64,000 nucleotides of DNA from Desulfoscipio gibsoniae DSM 7213 (lineage in GTDB: Bacteria > Bacillota > Desulfotomaculia > Desulfotomaculales > Desulfallaceae), in contig NC_021184.1 of NCBI RefSeq assembly GCF_000233715.2, forward strand, positions 620,001 through 684,000. The letters are read 5' to 3'. Positions within the stretch are counted from its first letter, which is position 1. Every line of letters starts with the position of its first letter. Both the position numbers and the translations under genes were made by a program. The notes beneath the pieces are model-generated. The model searched no databases, was not told where the DNA came from, and worked only from the letters and a program-made list of their open reading frames with translations. This document shows, in pieces, positions 60,512 through 64,000 of the stretch.

Positions 60512-62308
60512 GTGAATTTACAGGATTATGTCACTGCCAGCCCGGTCCATGGCCACACTGAAGAAATACTGGATTGCGTCCACAATGGCATACTGGCCAT
60601 TGATACCGGTGGTGTAATTACAGTATGCAATAAAGCAGCCGGACACCTGCTAAGTATAAATCCGGAGGATGTTATCGGCAAAAAATTGCTGAAAGTAATC
60701 GACGTGGGCCAGTGTACCCTATCCCGGGTAATTGCTACCGGCCAACCGGAATACAGTCTTAAAATTAAAGTTAACGGGCGAACTATGGTCTCCAATCATA
60801 CGCCTCTCCTCACGGAAAACAAGCTGGTGGGAGCAGTTGCGGTGTTTCAGGACATTACTGAACTGGAGCGTGTGTCCTCGGAACTGGAAAGCGTGCGCCA
60901 GCTTTGCAATCGACTGGATACCGTCTTTGGTTCTTCCTTTGACGGCATTATGGTAACGGATGCCACGAGCAAAGTGGTTAGAATAAATAAGGCACTGGCC
61001 CGCCTGACTGGTTTGGACGACTCTTATTTTGTGGGTAAGCCTATAGAGGACTTGGTTAGAAATGGGATTTTCAAGTTTGAGTCGGTAACCGCCAAGGCCC
61101 TCCGGGAGGGCCGTACGGTAACCGCTTTTCAATATATCAACCCCAGTAAAAAAGAAGTATTGGTGACCGCCAGCCCGGTTTACAACGATGACGGCAGCGT
61201 TGCCTGGATGATAACCAATTTGCGGGATATCACCGAATTGAATCAGTTCAAGGAAAAGTTAAGAGAGTCCCAGATGAAGACCGCTCTTTACCATGCGGAG
61301 TTATCCCAGCTGCTCAAAGAAAAAATACGGCATGAAACAGTTATTGCCGAAAGTAAAGAAATGCTGAAAGTTTTAGACACCTCCATCAGGGTTGCCCAAA
61401 CAGACAGCACAATACTTATTACGGGCGAGTCCGGAGCGGGGAAAGAAGTTGTGGCCCAGATAATTCACAACGTTAGTGCAAGATCAAAGGGTAACTTTAT
61501 TCAAGTCAATTGCGGCGCCATACCTGAAAATCTACTGGAGGCCGAGCTTTTTGGCTATGAGGCGGGCGCTTTTACAGATGCAAGAAAACAGGGGAAAACA
61601 GGCTTGCTTGAACTGGCCAATAAAGGATCCATCATGCTGGATGAAATTGCCGAGATGCCCGTCAATCTACAGGTGAAACTGCTCCGGGTACTGCAGGAGC
61701 AAGAATTTTACCGCTTGGGCGGCACCAAAACCATCAAGCTTAATGTCAGGGTAATAGCGGCAACCAATAAAGATTTATGGGAATGTGTATGCCGGGGAAC
61801 TTTCCGTGAGGATCTTTTTTATCGGATCAACGTGGTTCCCATCAATGTGCCTTCCCTGAGGCAGCGCCGGGAGGATATTATTCCGCTGGTGATGCATTTT
61901 TTAAACTCCATTAAAGAGAAATACCAGGTTGAGAAGCGTCTTGAGCCGGGGGCGCTGGACATGCTGGAAGAATACCGGTGGCCGGGCAATGTCAGGGAAT
62001 TGAAAAATGTTATTGAGCGGCTGGTTATATTGTGCGAAGGTAATACAATTTCCGTTCAACAAGTGGCCGAGCAGCTTAACCGCAGCCCTAAACGACCGCT
62101 GAAGCCTGTGGTTGTAAACGGTTTACTTCCTCTTAAAGATGCCCAGGAGATGCTGGAAAAGGATCTTCTGGAGATGGCTATGAACAGGCACAAGACCACC
62201 AGGAAGGCAGCCCGGGCCCTGGGTATCGCCCAGTCAAGTGTAGTGCGCAAACTAGCCCGCTATAATATAAAATCGGTGCAGCAATGGACCACAAGTTTAG
62301 ATATTTAA
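60512..62308 (+). CDS. Sigma-54-type activator with two PAS domains and a GAFTDA loop
   Basis: About 598 residues: PAS 1 (about 15-125), PAS 2 (about 140-250), AAA+ domain with Walker A GESGAGKE and Walker B SIMLDEIAEMP, and a Fis-type HTH (TTRKAARALGIAQSSVVRKL). The sigma-54 contact loop reads GAFTDA instead of GAFTGA. Start GTG 60512 is preferred because AAAGGTGG lies eight bases upstream; GTG 60500 overlaps that site. It lies between bbs copy 2 and the CoA-transferase and may control the latter. No input domain for an aromatic is recognisable beyond the PAS folds. Confidence 0.88.
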   Translation: MNLQDYVTASPVHGHTEEILDCVHNGILAIDTGGVITVCNKAAGHLLSINPEDVIGKKLLKVIDVGQCTLSRVIATGQPEYSLKIKVNGRTMVSNHTPLLTENKLVGAVAVFQDITELERVSSELESVRQLCNRLDTVFGSSFDGIMVTDATSKVVRINKALARLTGLDDSYFVGKPIEDLVRNGIFKFESVTAKALREGRTVTAFQYINPSKKEVLVTASPVYNDDGSVAWMITNLRDITELNQFKEKLRESQMKTALYHAELSQLLKEKIRHETVIAESKEMLKVLDTSIRVAQTDSTILITGESGAGKEVVAQIIHNVSARSKGNFIQVNCGAIPENLLEAELFGYEAGAFTDARKQGKTGLLELANKGSIMLDEIAEMPVNLQVKLLRVLQEQEFYRLGGTKTIKLNVRVIAATNKDLWECVCRGTFREDLFYRINVVPINVPSLRQRREDIIPLVMHFLNSIKEKYQVEKRLEPGALDMLEEYRWPGNVRELKNVIERLVILCEGNTISVQQVAEQLNRSPKRPLKPVVVNGLLPLKDAQEMLEKDLLEMAMNRHKTTRKAARALGIAQSSVVRKLARYNIKSVQQWTTSLDI

Positions 62309-62371
62309 TCGAAATTTCTTAATCTTTGTTGATATGGCACAACTTTATAGCACGAGCCAATTTTAATGAAA

Positions 62372-62398
62372 CCGATGCCTCCAGGCATCGGTTTTTTT
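62372..62398 (+). terminator. Rho-independent terminator after the regulator
   Basis: CCGATGCCT and AGGCATCGG pair around CC, followed by seven T. Confidence 0.92.
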
Positions 62399-62707
62399 GT
62401 CCCTTAAACGGTTAAATGCGCCGGCTAATAAAAATGTTTACCGTTCAACATGTATATCTGACCATTCGGGCCATAAAAACGGCCATTCGCAGAGCAAGGA
62501 CTGTACATAGGACCACCTTTTGCACTTTTTTGAATATTTATTAAAGCGTTAAAAGGATGAATGTTGCGGTATGTAAGGCTGCTCGATGCGGTATTGCCGG
62601 TGCTTGCAAAGGCGTGGCCGGAGAAGTTTGTTGTTGATGAGAGGGGTAAGCTGTGGGTAATTGTAAGGACCATGGCAATATAAAGGTTAAATTCTGGGAG
62701 GTAGAGT
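62399..62707. other. Gap before the CoA-transferase, with a 40-codon frame
   Basis: ATG 62561-62683 could encode a 40-residue peptide (LRYVRLLDAVLPVLAKAW...) behind AAAAGG. It has no recognised family and may be a fragment of an older gene. I see no sigma-54 motif with correct spacing here. Confidence 0.35.
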
Positions 62708-64000
62708 ATGTTGAATGTAAATGAAATGTATGATCAGAAACTGGTTTCCCCGGCAGAAGCAGTTAAGGTAATTAAATCTGGTGACCTGATTTATACACCA
62801 TCGGAGGGTAATGAGCCTTGTATCCTCTGGGAGGCTTTAGCCGATCGTAAAGAAGAGCTGGAAAATGTGGTTGTCAGGCAATTCTTGACCAGGCGCAAGC
62901 ACCGTTATGTAGAACCATCCTTTGCACCTCATATTTTTATAGAGTCACTTTTTGTTACAGATGCTATAAGAAATTTAGTTCACGATGGATATGCAAGCTA
63001 TGTTCCGTCAAATTTCAGTGACATACCCCGTATGATCAGGCAAACTAACCATGTGGATGTACTGATGCTCAGCGCGACTCCAATAGACGAATATGGATAT
63101 ATGTGCTATGGTCTGGGTTGCGACTATACTCTCGCTGCTATTGAAGTGGCCAAGAAAATTATTGTAGAAGTTAACCCCAATATGCCCTGGACCGGTGGTT
63201 ATAACAAAATCCATGTCTCCCAGGTGGATCTTATTGTAGAGAGCAATGCGGAGTTGTATGAGCTGCAACCTCCACAGGTAACTGAATTGGATGAAAAGAT
63301 CGGTTCCTATATAGTTGATCTCATTGACGAAGGTTCTACTCTTCAAATCGGTATAGGCGGCATTCCCGCTGCGGTATGCAAGTTCCTGGAACATAAGAAG
63401 GATCTTGGTATACATACTGAACTTATTTCTGACTACCTTGTGGGTTTACTGGAGAGCGGGGCGGTAAACGGGAGCAAAAAAACAATTCATAAGGGCAAGG
63501 TTGTTTGCACTATAGTCGAAGGCACCAAGAGATTTTTTAAATATATTAATAATCATCCATCTATTGAACTCCTTCCGGTGGACTATACTAATGACCAGCA
63601 CATTATTGCCCAGAATCGTAAAATGGTCAGTATTAACGCTACTATTGAAGTTGATATATTTGGACAATGCTGCTCTGAAAGCATCGGAACCAAAATCTGG
63701 GGGGGAAGTGGAGGTCAGTCGGATTTTGCCAGGGGTGTTACCAAATGCCCGGACGGTAAAGGGTTTATCGTCATGAAATCTACGGCAAAAGGCGGTACTA
63801 TATCCAAGATTGTTCCCAGATTGACTCCTGGAGCCATTGTGACTACCGGTATGAACTATGTTGATCATGTGGTGACTGAGTACGGAGTTGCCGAACTTCG
63901 TTATAAGTCCATGCGGGGAAGGGCCTTGGCGCTGATTAACATTGCTCATCCTGATTTCCGAGATGAGTTGCGCTTCGAGGCAAAGAAAATGAATGTCATT
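62708..64000 (+). CDS. Acetyl-CoA hydrolase/4-hydroxybutyrate CoA-transferase family protein, 3' end outside window
   Basis: The frame is open from ATG 62708 (GGGAGGT five bases upstream) to the window end, 431 codons, so the C-terminus is cut. Family motifs are clear: LQIGIGGIPAAV, EVDIFGQCCSESIG, GGQSDFARG and VTEYGVAELR. These enzymes move CoA between acyl-CoA and acetate, butyrate or hydroxyacids. Beside an aromatic-degradation island it might recycle CoA from acetyl-CoA or activate an acid, but the substrate cannot be read from sequence. Confidence 0.88.
   Translation, partial: MLNVNEMYDQKLVSPAEAVKVIKSGDLIYTPSEGNEPCILWEALADRKEELENVVVRQFLTRRKHRYVEPSFAPHIFIESLFVTDAIRNLVHDGYASYVPSNFSDIPRMIRQTNHVDVLMLSATPIDEYGYMCYGLGCDYTLAAIEVAKKIIVEVNPNMPWTGGYNKIHVSQVDLIVESNAELYELQPPQVTELDEKIGSYIVDLIDEGSTLQIGIGGIPAAVCKFLEHKKDLGIHTELISDYLVGLLESGAVNGSKKTIHKGKVVCTIVEGTKRFFKYINNHPSIELLPVDYTNDQHIIAQNRKMVSINATIEVDIFGQCCSESIGTKIWGGSGGQSDFARGVTKCPDGKGFIVMKSTAKGGTISKIVPRLTPGAIVTTGMNYVDHVVTEYGVAELRYKSMRGRALALINIAHPDFRDELRFEAKKMNVI

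Noticed and set aside
62335-62356. TGGCAC resembling a sigma-54 -24 box upstream of the CoA-transferase
   Set aside because: The following GC is 12 bases after the GG, not 10, and no TTGC box is present; the terminator lies downstream of it.
62425-62673. 82-codon minus-strand frame with a Gly/Tyr-rich end
   Set aside because: No start signal and no recognised family; it overlaps the region just behind a strong terminator.

Overview
The window most likely comes from an anaerobic, spore-forming, sulfate-reducing member of the Firmicutes of the Desulfotomaculum type. This is an inference. It rests on strong Shine-Dalgarno sites with frequent TTG/GTG starts, a stressosome operon, DegV and CmpB-type proteins, a c-di-GMP-I riboswitch, and above all two complete gene sets for fumarate-dependent activation of toluene-like aromatics. 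No rRNA, tRNA or CRISPR array was seen.

Layout. Positions 1-8.9 kb hold housekeeping and poorly known genes: a UbiB-type kinase cut by the window edge, an HD-domain protein, a TetR regulator, a radical SAM/SPASM enzyme with a divergently transcribed paralogue that has lost its iron-sulfur cysteines, DegV, a CmpB-type membrane protein, an N-terminally truncated PgsA and an unknown protein. Positions 8.9-10.5 kb are mobile-element debris. Positions 10.6-17.2 kb hold a multi-PAS histidine kinase and a minus-strand stressosome operon (rsbR-rsbS-rsbT-rsbX) ending in a diguanylate cyclase. Below the cyclase lie a c-di-GMP-I riboswitch and the remnant of an HD-GYP gene. Positions 17.2-19.3 kb are an IS1634-like element flanked by a perfect 49-bp direct repeat. 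Then come a secreted rhodanese and a cardiolipin synthase.

From 22.6 kb to the end the window is a catabolic island. A V4R-GAF-PucR regulator leads bbsA-H copy 1 (beta-oxidation of benzylsuccinate to benzoyl-CoA). This is followed by glycyl-radical-enzyme module 1 (gamma, alpha, zinc ribbon, beta, activase, MoxR ATPase, VWA protein, DUF4125). A PrpR-type sigma-54 regulator on the minus strand separates it from module 2 (gamma, alpha, beta, MoxR, VWA, activase), then bbsA-H copy 2, a second sigma-54 regulator and a CoA-transferase cut by the window end. Alpha subunit 2 keeps every toluene-pocket residue I could place by alignment to Thauera aromatica BssA. Alpha subunit 1 is shorter and differs at several of them, so the two modules probably serve different methylated aromatics (for example toluene and a cresol), both feeding the same CoA pathway.

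The two bbs operons are almost identical from bbsB to bbsG but less alike at both ends, which points to recent gene conversion. Sigma-54 promoter motifs precede bss module 2 and bbs copy 2 but not the copy 1 operons, so the sets are probably regulated differently. A family of GGTGCCAGGTGTTGAAAG repeats fills intergenic gaps from 31 to 60 kb and was not noticed elsewhere in the window.
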